A stretch of DNA of 9,100 nt. Origin: Burkholderiales bacterium (GTDB lineage Bacteria > Pseudomonadota > Gammaproteobacteria > Burkholderiales > Burkholderiaceae_C). Shown in pieces: positions 1 through 6,870 of this stretch; position 1 is the first letter of the stretch; each line of letters starts with the position of its first letter. Both the position numbers and the translations under genes were made by a program. The stretch covers positions 1-9,100 of the forward strand of contig JAABPT010000020.1 in assembly GCA_011391855.1 (NCBI GenBank), read 5' to 3'. The notes beneath the pieces were generated by a model, which was not told where the DNA came from, did no database searches, and was given only the letters and a program-made list of their open reading frames with translations.

Positions 1-1571
1 TCGAGCGACGACGTCACCTCGTCCAGCAGCAGGATCGCCGGATCCGGCAGGATGGCGCGCGCCAGCGACAGGCGCTGGCGCTGCCCCTCGGAGAAGAACT
101 TGCCGCCTTCGCCCACGGGCGACTCGTAACCGTTGGGCAAGGCAGCGATGAAGTCGTGGATGCCGGCCAGCCGGGCAGCGGCGGCAATCTCCTCGTCGCT
201 GGCGTCGGGCTTGGCAAAGGCGATATTGCGCCGCACCGTCGTGTTCACGAGCAAGGGTTGCTGCAGCACCGTGCCGATGCGCGACCCCAGCGAGGCGGGG
301 TCGATGTGGCGGATATCGTGGCCGTCGATGGCCACGCGCCCGCTGCTCGGCTCATAGAAGCCCAGCAGCAGCTTGAACAAGGTGCTCTTGCCGGCACCGC
401 TGCGCCCGACGAAGGCCACCGATCGCCCGGCGGGCAGGTCCAGGTTCACGTCGCGGATGTAGGGGCTGTCGGGCGTGTAGCTGAAGTAAATCTGCTCGAA
501 GCGGATGCCCTGGATCGGGCGAGCCAGCGGGACCAGCGCCTGCGCCTCGCGCACGGGCAGCACGGCGGTTTTCACCGCCTCGATGCGGTCCAGGCTGAGC
601 GTCGCTCGGCCCAGGTCCTGCACATAGGCCGCCAGGTTGCCGATGGCACGCATGACGACCGGCAGGAACAGGATGAAGGCCGAGAAGGTGCCCAGGCTCA
701 GCAGTCCGGCAAAGCTCAGGCCTGCGCCGGCGCCGACGACCAGCAGCGTCACACCGGCCTGCATGTTGTCCATCGACAGCTTGAAGGTCTGCAACAGGTA
801 CTGCGGAATCTTCAGCGTGCGGCGCAGGTCGACCATACTGCTCAGCCGGTTCGGCACGCCGCTGCGACCGGCGACGTCCTGCTCGAAGCGCCGCGACATC
901 TCTTCGCCGCGGCCGAAGGCACGCACCAGCGCCTGGGTCTGCACCTGATCCTGCACCAGGCCGTTCACGCGCTCGGCCACCTTGCGGATGCGGTCGATGC
1001 CCTCCAGCGTGGGCCCGAGCTTGCGCTGCGGCTGCAAAGCGACCAGCGGCAGCGTCAGCAGAACCAGCAGCGCCAGCGGCCAGCTCAGCACGAACAAGGT
1101 GACCATGATCACCGCCAGCTGCAGCACCGACTGCAGGCCGCGCTCGAACAGGTCGCGCGCCATCGCCGAGAAGGTGAGCAGCTCGGTGTCGAACAGCGGC
1201 GCGAAATGCGCCGGCTCGACGCGGTCGAAATAGGCCAGCGGCAGCCGCTGCAGCCAGCGGAAAAGGCCGGTGCTGAGGTCCCAGTACAGCTCCCGGGAGA
1301 TGTGCGCGCGCACGACCGCCAGCACGAAGCGGCTGGCTGCCGCGGCGGCGAACAGCACCACCAACAGCGCCAGCGCGAACATCAGCTTGTGCGGGTCGTG
1401 CGGCAGCAGCGCGTCGTCGATGAGGAAGCGGATGGTCAGCGGAAATGCGGCCTCGAACAGCACCAGCACCACCACGCCCACGGCGATGAGTGCATGCAGT
1501 TTCCAGTAGGGCCGCAGATAGACCCACACCACTTCGTGCAGCAGGTGGCGGATGCGGGTGTAGGGGCTCAC
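1..1571 (-). CDS. ABC exporter, fused permease and ATPase (3' end off the left edge)
   Basis: Half-transporter of the type-1 ABC exporter (MsbA/multidrug) family; the substrate cannot be told. About 523 codons are visible. The N-terminal part has six hydrophobic segments (roughly residues 26-46, 60-85, two around 150-190, two around 260-300). The ATPase domain follows: Walker A GRSGAGKS at 389-396, Q-loop Gln437, a variant signature FSEGQ (Ser494-Gln497) in place of LSGGQ, and Walker B ILLLDE with Asp517 and catalytic Glu518. The window ends inside the D-loop, so the switch His lies outside. GTG at 1571 is the first start codon after an in-frame stop (TAG) within the upstream gene; its Shine-Dalgarno is weak. 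A C7 run upstream makes the true start uncertain (see findings). It follows the MinD-like gene by 31 bp, so co-transcription is likely. Confidence 0.9.
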   Translation of the reverse strand, partial: MSPYTRIRHLLHEVVWVYLRPYWKLHALIAVGVVVLVLFEAAFPLTIRFLIDDALLPHDPHKLMFALALLVVLFAAAAASRFVLAVVRAHISRELYWDLSTGLFRWLQRLPLAYFDRVEPAHFAPLFDTELLTFSAMARDLFERGLQSVLQLAVIMVTLFVLSWPLALLVLLTLPLVALQPQRKLGPTLEGIDRIRKVAERVNGLVQDQVQTQALVRAFGRGEEMSRRFEQDVAGRSGVPNRLSSMVDLRRTLKIPQYLLQTFKLSMDNMQAGVTLLVVGAGAGLSFAGLLSLGTFSAFILFLPVVMRAIGNLAAYVQDLGRATLSLDRIEAVKTAVLPVREAQALVPLARPIQGIRFEQIYFSYTPDSPYIRDVNLDLPAGRSVAFVGRSGAGKSTLFKLLLGFYEPSSGRVAIDGHDIRHIDPASLGSRIGTVLQQPLLVNTTVRRNIAFAKPDASDEEIAAAARLAGIHDFIAALPNGYESPVGEGGKFFSEGQRQRLSLARAILPDPAILLLDEVTSSL

Positions 1572-1602
1572 GCCAGCAGCTTTCGGTGGACCGGGGGGGC
1601 CA

Positions 1603-3150
1603 TCAGACCTTGGCGCGCTGCATCGCCAGCGCTACCTGCTGCAGCGCCAGGCTGACCGGGTGCTGCGGATGCCGCAGCACGAATGGCACATCCTCGTCGA
1701 AGCCCATGAATTCCGCTGACTGCGGAATGACGGCCAGCACCTCGCTGCCGAAGGTCTTCTGCGCTCGCGCCCGGACGGCCTGGAACGGGCTGCCCGACGG
1801 CACCTGGTTGACGACCAGCAGCACACGCGGCACTTCGAGCTGGCGTGCCACCTGGACCGTGACACCGGTGCCTTCGAAGTCCTGCGTATCGGGCCGCAGC
1901 ACGACGATCAGCGTGCCCACAGCGCGCATCGTCAGCAAGGCCTCTTCGTTCAGGCCGGGGTGGGTGTCGATGAGCAGGGTGTCCAGGCCCAGCGTCTGGC
2001 CCAGCTCGTGGAAGCTGCGGGTGAGCCGCTGCGCGTCGTAGCCCTGGCTCAGCACCTGCGCCATGGTGCCCGGGTTCAGGCTGGCCGAAATCAGGAACAG
2101 CCGACCCGCCACCGGCGGGCCCAGGTAGGCGGTGACATCCACCGCCAGTTGCTCCACCGTGCAGTTGCCCAGCAGATAGTCGTTGAGCGTACTGCCCGAT
2201 TCACTGCCCGGCGCACTGCCCGGCATCTTGCCCGCGCGGCCCAGCAACAGGTGCAGCCCGGGCGACTGGATGTCGGCGTCAATGACACCCACACGCTGTC
2301 CGGCCACAGCCAGCAGCGCGGCGACATTCGCCGTGAGGCTCGTCTTGCCATTGCCGCCGCGAAACGAGTGCACGGCAATCAGCTCGGTGGTGCCGCGCTC
2401 GATGACCGCGGCGTCCAGGTTCTCGAACCGGGTCGTACCCGTGCTCCTGGCGACCGCGCTGTCCTTGCTGGTCTCTTCCAGTTCCAACCGCAGCGCCTCC
2501 ACCTGCTGCTGCAGCCGCTCTTCGGCGGCCTTGCGCTCGGTGATGTCGTGCATGGCCGACAGGATGGCCGGCTCGTCGTTGAAGTCGAGCAGGCGCAGCG
2601 AGATGTCGACCCAGACCAGCGAGCCGTCCAGCCGCCGGAAGCGCACCTCGTGGTGGTCGATCGCGCGTTCGGCCTGCAGCGCGCGAATCACCGGCTGGCG
2701 GTCTGCCGCTTCGAAATACAGGTCGACGGTTTTCATGCCGACCAGTTGCTGCGGGCCGGTCTGAAACAGCGTGCCCAGCATCACGTTGGCGTAGACGATC
2801 TCGCCGTCCGCCAGTCGGGCGATCATCACCGGCGCGGGTGTCGCTTCCAGGATCATGCGCAGTTCGCGGGCGCTGCGCTCCAGCGCCGCGGTGGCGCGCT
2901 CGTGCAATTCCTCTTCCACCGTGTCGGCATGCTCGGTGGTCATCTCGAGCATGGTCGCCAGGTCGTTGCGTTCCGTCTCCAGCGCCTCGGAGACATGGTC
3001 CGCATGCGCGGCCGAGTTCTCCAGCATCAGTTCCAGGTCGCGCTTCTCCTGTTCGAGTTCGAGCACGCGCAGGCGCAGCGCCTCGCCGGCCGCAAGCAGC
3101 TCGTCCCGCGACGCCCCGGGTTCTGGTGCGGGGGCGTCGCCGGAACTCAC
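1603..3150 (-). CDS. Coiled-coil/PAS/MinD-ParA-like ATPase fusion
   Basis: Cytosolic 515-residue protein, probably a signalling or output component of the partner-switch operon. Residues about 16-98 are predicted coiled coil with two related 25-residue units (from 38 and from 63). A PAS domain spans about 99-215 and ends in a typical DITERK motif, followed by a short second helical linker. The C-terminal half is a deviant-Walker ATPase: FRGGNGKTS at 263-271, DAD at 291-293, and Walker B LLIDTHPG with Asp395. The usual signature lysine of ParA/MinD (KGGxGKT) is Arg264 here, while Lys269 is kept. I chose GTG at 3150 because it overlaps the STAS stop as GTGA, the usual coupling overlap. A GTG at 3213 would add 21 residues and a 67-bp overlap. 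No C-terminal amphipathic membrane helix is obvious. The partner or cargo is unknown. Confidence 0.88.
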   Translation of the reverse strand: MSSGDAPAPEPGASRDELLAAGEALRLRVLELEQEKRDLELMLENSAAHADHVSEALETERNDLATMLEMTTEHADTVEEELHERATAALERSARELRMILEATPAPVMIARLADGEIVYANVMLGTLFQTGPQQLVGMKTVDLYFEAADRQPVIRALQAERAIDHHEVRFRRLDGSLVWVDISLRLLDFNDEPAILSAMHDITERKAAEERLQQQVEALRLELEETSKDSAVARSTGTTRFENLDAAVIERGTTELIAVHSFRGGNGKTSLTANVAALLAVAGQRVGVIDADIQSPGLHLLLGRAGKMPGSAPGSESGSTLNDYLLGNCTVEQLAVDVTAYLGPPVAGRLFLISASLNPGTMAQVLSQGYDAQRLTRSFHELGQTLGLDTLLIDTHPGLNEEALLTMRAVGTLIVVLRPDTQDFEGTGVTVQVARQLEVPRVLLVVNQVPSGSPFQAVRARAQKTFGSEVLAVIPQSAEFMGFDEDVPFVLRHPQHPVSLALQQVALAMQRAKV

Positions 3151-3488
3151 ACGATGTCCAGTTGCAGCGCCGGCAACAGGCGTTGCAGGTTCTTCAGCGA
3201 CTTTTCCTGCCACGGGTAGCGCGTGCTGCCTTGCACCAGCACCTGGCTGGCGCCATGCTTGCGCACCTGGAGCACGAACTTCGACAGCGTGTTGATGCCC
3301 GAGCTGTTCAGGAACTGCAGCTCGCGCAGGTCCAAAGTCAGCGAGGCGGGTTTGGCGTCGGCGGCTTGGGTCAGCAGGTCCAGCACCGGCTTGTATTCGT
3401 CGCCATGCAGGCGGAACGACCCGCTGCAGCGCACGGTGGCGGCGGCCTCGTCGTACTGCACCTGGTAGTCCTGATGCGTGATGTCCAT
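3147..3488 (-). CDS. STAS-domain anti-sigma factor antagonist-like protein
   Basis: Small cytosolic protein (113 residues) of the STAS fold, as in SpoIIAA/RsbV and the Slr1659-type regulators. In such proteins a serine is phosphorylated by the partner kinase and released by a PP2C phosphatase, which switches binding partners. The segment FLNSSGIN at 59-66 aligns with the phospho-site loop of SpoIIAA (DSSG), so Ser62 is the likely target, with Asn61 replacing the usual Asp. ATG at 3488 is preferred to an upstream in-frame start at 3536 because the domain begins there and the extension lacks family character. It lies 63 bp after the kinase gene and overlaps the next gene by 4 bp. The recognised class is firm; the partner is inferred from gene order. 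Confidence 0.88.
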   Translation of the reverse strand: MDITHQDYQVQYDEAAATVRCSGSFRLHGDEYKPVLDLLTQAADAKPASLTLDLRELQFLNSSGINTLSKFVLQVRKHGASQVLVQGSTRYPWQEKSLKNLQRLLPALQLDIV

Positions 3489-3551
3489 GGCGATGGTCTT
3501 TGCGTGTGGGTTGAAGATCTGCCGCGTGCGGCGCAAGGGCGCCGTGCCGGT

Positions 3552-4136
3552 CTACAGCGGCATGCGCACCATCGTGGTCACGGCGACTTCGTCGCCGGGC
3601 TGGGCGGGGGTGGAAAAGTTCCAGGCGATCTTCACGCCGTAGTCGCTGAGCATGGTCAGGAAACCCATGCCGGACGCACTGCTGCCGTCGTCCGCATCGG
3701 TGTCGGCGTTGCGTTCGAGTTGCTCGGTGTACAACGCGTCGATATCTTCCGTCAGCAGCCGCTGAATGAAAGCCTGGAACGGCGCGATGCGGGCCGACGC
3801 GATGCCGTTGCTGGTGTACAGCGTGATGGCGCCGGGTTCGAGAAACATCTCGATGCTCACCAGGTGCCGCTTCGAGGCATGGCTGTATTTCATGCAGTTT
3901 TCCAGCAGCTCGTTGGCGACATAGCCCACCGCGTCCTTGATCTGGCTCTGGCGTTCGGCCGACGCGAGGTCTTCGCCGGGGAAGAAGGTGCTCAGGTAAT
4001 CCGCCAGGAAGTCCGCCGACAGCCCGTTGTTGCGCCAGCGCTGCTGCAGCGGGATCGACGTGGGGTGGAAGCCGATCTTGAGGTACTCGCCTTCGCCTTC
4101 CAGCAACTCGACGAAATCACCGAATGTCTGTGCCAT
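3552..4136 (-). CDS. GHKL-type serine kinase/anti-sigma-like regulator (SiaB/Slr1658-like)
   Basis: 194-residue soluble protein, probably the kinase of the partner switch, phosphorylating the STAS protein encoded next. The ATP-binding fold is suggested by an N-box-like NELLEN at 75-80 (candidate Glu76, Asn80) and a glycine-rich SGMGFLTM at 155-162. The classical DxGxG G1 box is missing; the aligned strand reads LYTSNG (106-111). This matches the divergent SiaB/Slr1658-type group better than RsbW or SpoIIAB. ATG at 4136 starts 14 bp after the phosphatase stop and has an AAAGGCG Shine-Dalgarno inside the gap. A longer in-frame reading to 4544 is rejected because it runs through phosphatase coding sequence. 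Kinase activity is inferred from relatives and neighbours. Confidence 0.82.
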   Translation of the reverse strand: MAQTFGDFVELLEGEGEYLKIGFHPTSIPLQQRWRNNGLSADFLADYLSTFFPGEDLASAERQSQIKDAVGYVANELLENCMKYSHASKRHLVSIEMFLEPGAITLYTSNGIASARIAPFQAFIQRLLTEDIDALYTEQLERNADTDADDGSSASGMGFLTMLSDYGVKIAWNFSTPAQPGDEVAVTTMVRMPL

Positions 4137-4150
4137 GGTCCGTTCGCCTT

Positions 4151-6160
4151 TCAGGTCTGCTTCGCCACCACGAGCGTGATGTCGTCGTATACGTTCTGCG
4201 CGCCGATGAAGCGCTTCAGGTCGGCCACCACGGCCTGCTTGATGGCCTCGGCCGGCCGGGCCCAGTGTGCCTGCAGCACGCTGGCCAGCCGCTCCAGGCC
4301 ATATTGCTGGCGGGTCATGTCTTCGGCCTCGGTCACGCCGTCGGTGTAGAGCACCACGCCGTCGCCGGGCTGCAGCCGCACAGTCGTCTGACTCACGAAG
4401 GCGGCGATTTCGTGCTCCAGCCCGATCGGGAAGCCGAGGTCGATGGTGTCGACCCATTCCACCGTGCCGTCGCGCCGCAGCACGATCACCTGCTCGTGCT
4501 GGCCGCTGACCTTGACCTCGCCGTCGGCATAGTCGAGCAGGCACAGCGTCAGGTTCTTGTCGCTGCCCATGCGCTGCACGTTGCCGTACAGCGCCGCATT
4601 CAACACGGACAGGAAGCGTACGTGATCGGCTTCGCCACTGGTCAGCAGGGCGCGCACGATGGCCTGGGTCATGAGCATCACGACGCCGCTTTCCAGGCCG
4701 TGGCCGGTGACGTCGCCGATGCCGATCTTGACTCGCCCTTCGTGCTGCAGCACGTCGTAATAGTCGCCGCCGACCTCGAGCGCGGCCTGCATGTGGCAGG
4801 CGATGTCCAGACCCTGAACCTGCTGCAGTTCTTCCAGGGTCGGCAGCAGCATCATCTGCAGGCGCCGGGTCACGTCCAGCTCGCCTTCCATGCGCTGGTT
4901 ATCGCTGCGCAGCGTTTCGTTCAAGGCGCTGACCTGGGCATGGGCGCGGTCCAGCTCGGCCTCGCGGCTCTTCAGTTCGGTGATGTCGGTGTAGGTGGCG
5001 ACCACGCCGCCCGCTGCGGTGAGGCGCTCGCTGACCCGGATCCAGCGCCCGTCCGACCGGTGCTGCACATGTGGCCCGGTGGGGTGGCGGTGGCGCTCGA
5101 TGCGCTCGGCCAGCCAGGCGGGGCCGTCACCCGCACCGTCGATGACGACACGGCCGACGGCCGCGCTGACGATACGCTCGAAGGTCATTCCGGGCGTGAC
5201 GGTGTCCGGGCCGTAGGCAAACATCTCGCGGTAATGCGAATTGCAGACCACCAGCCGGTCGTCGGCGTCGTAGAGCGAGAAGCCTTCGGTGATGGCCTCG
5301 ATGGATTCGGCCAGGGTCCGCTCGACGGCGTGCTTGTCGATGATGTTCCTGCGAAACACGTCGATGGCCTGCGCCATCTGGCCGATCTCGTCGCGGCGCT
5401 GGCCCTGGTCCACGGGCACGTCGATCTCGCCGGCCGACAGGCGCTGCATCACGTCGGTGATCGATCGAATCGGCCGCACGATCGAACGGCCGATGACGAC
5501 GGCCACCACGACGCTCATCAAGAGACCGAGCAGCGTCACCCAGACGACCACCTGCTGGTTGCGCTGCGCCTCCGACGACAGCCGGCCCTGCAGCGCATGG
5601 GCCTTGGCGGCCAGCGCCTGCGACATCTTGCGCAGGTCGGCGTCGACGGCCCCGAAGCTGTCGTCGGTCTGGCCGATCATCATGGTGGCCATCGGGGCGT
5701 CGGTGCGCGCCACGTCGATGGTGTCGCGCGCCTGCGCCTTGCAGCTCTGCCACTTCGACAGCAGATCCTGCAGCGCCGGCTGCTCGTCGTCGGACAGGTC
5801 GGGCCGCCGGGTGAGCGCCGCGATGCGCTCCGACGAGGCGTCGAGTTCGGCACTGATCTCCGCCTCGAGCGGCATCAGCACCTTGTCGCTGACGCCATTG
5901 CTCGCCCACGACACCAGGCGGAAGATCTTCATGTGCGTGGCGACCACCGCGTCGCCGACGTCGGCGAAGGCCTGCTGCTTGGGCACCAGTTCACCCGACA
6001 GCACCTGCAGTCCGGCGGCCGAGCGTGTCGACGTGAGATAGGCGTGGGCCCCCAGGGCCAGCAGGCAGACGAGCAACAGGGCCGAGGCCAGCGACGCCTT
6101 GAGCTGGATCGGCAGGTCGTCGAAGCGGCCGCGGCCGGGCCATCGACGGGTCGGGTTCAT
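4151..6160 (-). CDS. Membrane SpoIIE/PP2C-family phosphatase with HAMP and PAS domains
   Basis: 669-residue sensor phosphatase expected to dephosphorylate the STAS protein of this operon. Order of parts: transmembrane helix 1 at about 21-43, a mostly helical periplasmic sensor about 44-202 (four-helix-bundle-like), transmembrane helix 2 at 203-225, HAMP 225-277, PAS about 281-395 ending in TDITELK, a coiled-coil linker about 396-432, then the catalytic domain 450-667. Metal-binding motifs of SpoIIE/PP2C enzymes are all present: GGDYYDV (Asp466), GDVTGHG (Asp483), YTDGVTEA (Asp607) and DDITLV (Asp659/Asp660), so it should be active. The layout resembles SiaA of Pseudomonas, which lacks this PAS as far as I recall. 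ATG at 6160 has a poor Shine-Dalgarno; it follows the Cache gene by 52 bp. Confidence 0.93.
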   Translation of the reverse strand: MNPTRRWPGRGRFDDLPIQLKASLASALLLVCLLALGAHAYLTSTRSAAGLQVLSGELVPKQQAFADVGDAVVATHMKIFRLVSWASNGVSDKVLMPLEAEISAELDASSERIAALTRRPDLSDDEQPALQDLLSKWQSCKAQARDTIDVARTDAPMATMMIGQTDDSFGAVDADLRKMSQALAAKAHALQGRLSSEAQRNQQVVVWVTLLGLLMSVVVAVVIGRSIVRPIRSITDVMQRLSAGEIDVPVDQGQRRDEIGQMAQAIDVFRRNIIDKHAVERTLAESIEAITEGFSLYDADDRLVVCNSHYREMFAYGPDTVTPGMTFERIVSAAVGRVVIDGAGDGPAWLAERIERHRHPTGPHVQHRSDGRWIRVSERLTAAGGVVATYTDITELKSREAELDRAHAQVSALNETLRSDNQRMEGELDVTRRLQMMLLPTLEELQQVQGLDIACHMQAALEVGGDYYDVLQHEGRVKIGIGDVTGHGLESGVVMLMTQAIVRALLTSGEADHVRFLSVLNAALYGNVQRMGSDKNLTLCLLDYADGEVKVSGQHEQVIVLRRDGTVEWVDTIDLGFPIGLEHEIAAFVSQTTVRLQPGDGVVLYTDGVTEAEDMTRQQYGLERLASVLQAHWARPAEAIKQAVVADLKRFIGAQNVYDDITLVVAKQT

Positions 6161-6212
6161 CGTGGGTGCATGCCGATGCGACTCGACCGCTCGATCGGCG
6201 TCGGATCAGCGA

Positions 6213-6671
6213 CTATCGATAGACGCCCACCCCAACCCAGTAGTCCCCCATCTTCTCGACATAGCTGGCCTTGTCCTCGATCTTGTTGTTGATCGGATTC
6301 GGCCACTTGTAGTCGTACCAGCCGCTGCCCTTGGTCTGCGCGATGTCGCGCATATCGCGGACGAGGAATTTGCCGTCCTGGTCCTTCAGCGCGATCAGGT
6401 TCTTGCCGATCAGCGCCGGCCGTGCGCCGTGCGCGACGTTCAGGCCCGAGAAGTCGTAAATGAAAGGGTAGAGATCACGATCGTGAAAGTCGGCGACCGA
6501 CTTGTCCGACACGGCCTTGAAAGTGGCCTCGGCGCCTTCGGCCTTGAACTTGGCCTGCACCCGCTTGACCATCGCCACCGCTTCTTCACGGGTGCCGAAT
6601 TCGGCCGCACCGGCCAGCGACCCCAGGGCCGAAAGCGACACGCACAACAGCAGCGATAGACCGAAACGCAT
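6213..6671 (-). CDS. Secreted single-Cache domain protein
   Basis: 152-residue periplasmic protein. A signal peptide is clear: Met-Arg, a hydrophobic core at about 3-20, and a likely cleavage at AGA/AEF near residue 23. The rest is one Cache domain (sCache_2-like), recognisable from the VRDM segment and the terminal block WYDYKWPNP ... SYVEKMGDYWVGVGVY. Cache domains usually sit on receptors and bind small ligands such as organic acids. Here the domain stands alone without a membrane anchor. ATG at 6671 is chosen because it has AAAGGA six bases upstream and starts the signal peptide; an upstream in-frame start at 6725 would spoil it. As first gene of the operon, it may present a ligand to the phosphatase sensor domain encoded next; that link is inference. 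Confidence 0.88.
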   Translation of the reverse strand: MRFGLSLLLCVSLSALGSLAGAAEFGTREEAVAMVKRVQAKFKAEGAEATFKAVSDKSVADFHDRDLYPFIYDFSGLNVAHGARPALIGKNLIALKDQDGKFLVRDMRDIAQTKGSGWYDYKWPNPINNKIEDKASYVEKMGDYWVGVGVYR

Positions 6672-6740
6672 TGAATTTCCTTTGCAGTGCTCAGGGTCGA
6701 AGAGTCCCTGCCGTACCCAATTCATCGTAGGGGCAGGTCG

Positions 6741-6757
6741 CCTGCTAATTTGGCAGG
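6741..6757. promoter_or_regulatory. Imperfect palindrome upstream of the Cache/phosphatase operon
   Basis: CCTGCTAATTTGGCAGG is a 17-bp imperfect palindrome: arms CCTGC/GCAGG are perfect, and 14 of 16 non-central positions match on folding. It is the only AT-containing patch in this stretch and lies about 70-86 bp before the Cache start codon, a plausible operator position. No convincing -35/-10 pair was found on the minus strand. The binding factor is unknown; the nearby LysR regulator is one candidate. Confidence 0.35.
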
Positions 6758-6764
6758 AAATACC

Positions 6765-6812
6765 CTATTTCTGGGGTGCCGGCAGGGTGGTCATCGGTCC
6801 TTCGCTGGCCAT
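6765..6812 (-). CDS. 15-codon leader-like ORF with strong ribosome binding site
   Basis: ATG at 6812 is preceded by a perfect AGGAGG (6823-6818) at 5-base spacing and encodes 15 residues, MASEGPMTTLPAPQK, then TAG. It ends 93 bp before the Cache start. The initiation signal is better than that of most full-length genes here. It may be a leader peptide, the preserved start of a decayed gene, or chance. No function is recognised. Confidence 0.3.
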   Translation of the reverse strand: MASEGPMTTLPAPQK

Positions 6813-6870
6813 GGTCGCCTCCTGCCACCAACGCGATCCGACACGCCGGCTGAGTGGCCGGGACGCGCGA

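Noticed and set aside
352..1527. Minus-strand open frame overlapping the exporter
   Set aside because: Wrong frame: Arg/Ala/Gly-rich with no motif, while the neighbouring frame gives Walker A, Q-loop, signature and Walker B.
156..1655. Long plus-strand open frame opposite the ABC exporter
   Set aside because: Gln/His/Arg-rich translation with no domain; it is the antisense shadow of a gene with clear transporter motifs.
1960..3219. Plus-strand open frame opposite the PAS-MinD gene
   Set aside because: Low-complexity antisense translation; the minus strand carries a coherent multi-domain protein.
2838..4349. Plus-strand open frame across the STAS and kinase genes
   Set aside because: It spans three real genes on the opposite strand and shows no family resemblance.
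4124..6292. 722-codon plus-strand open frame opposite the phosphatase
   Set aside because: Longest open frame in the window, but His/Gly/Asp-rich with no domain; the opposite strand has all PP2C metal motifs.
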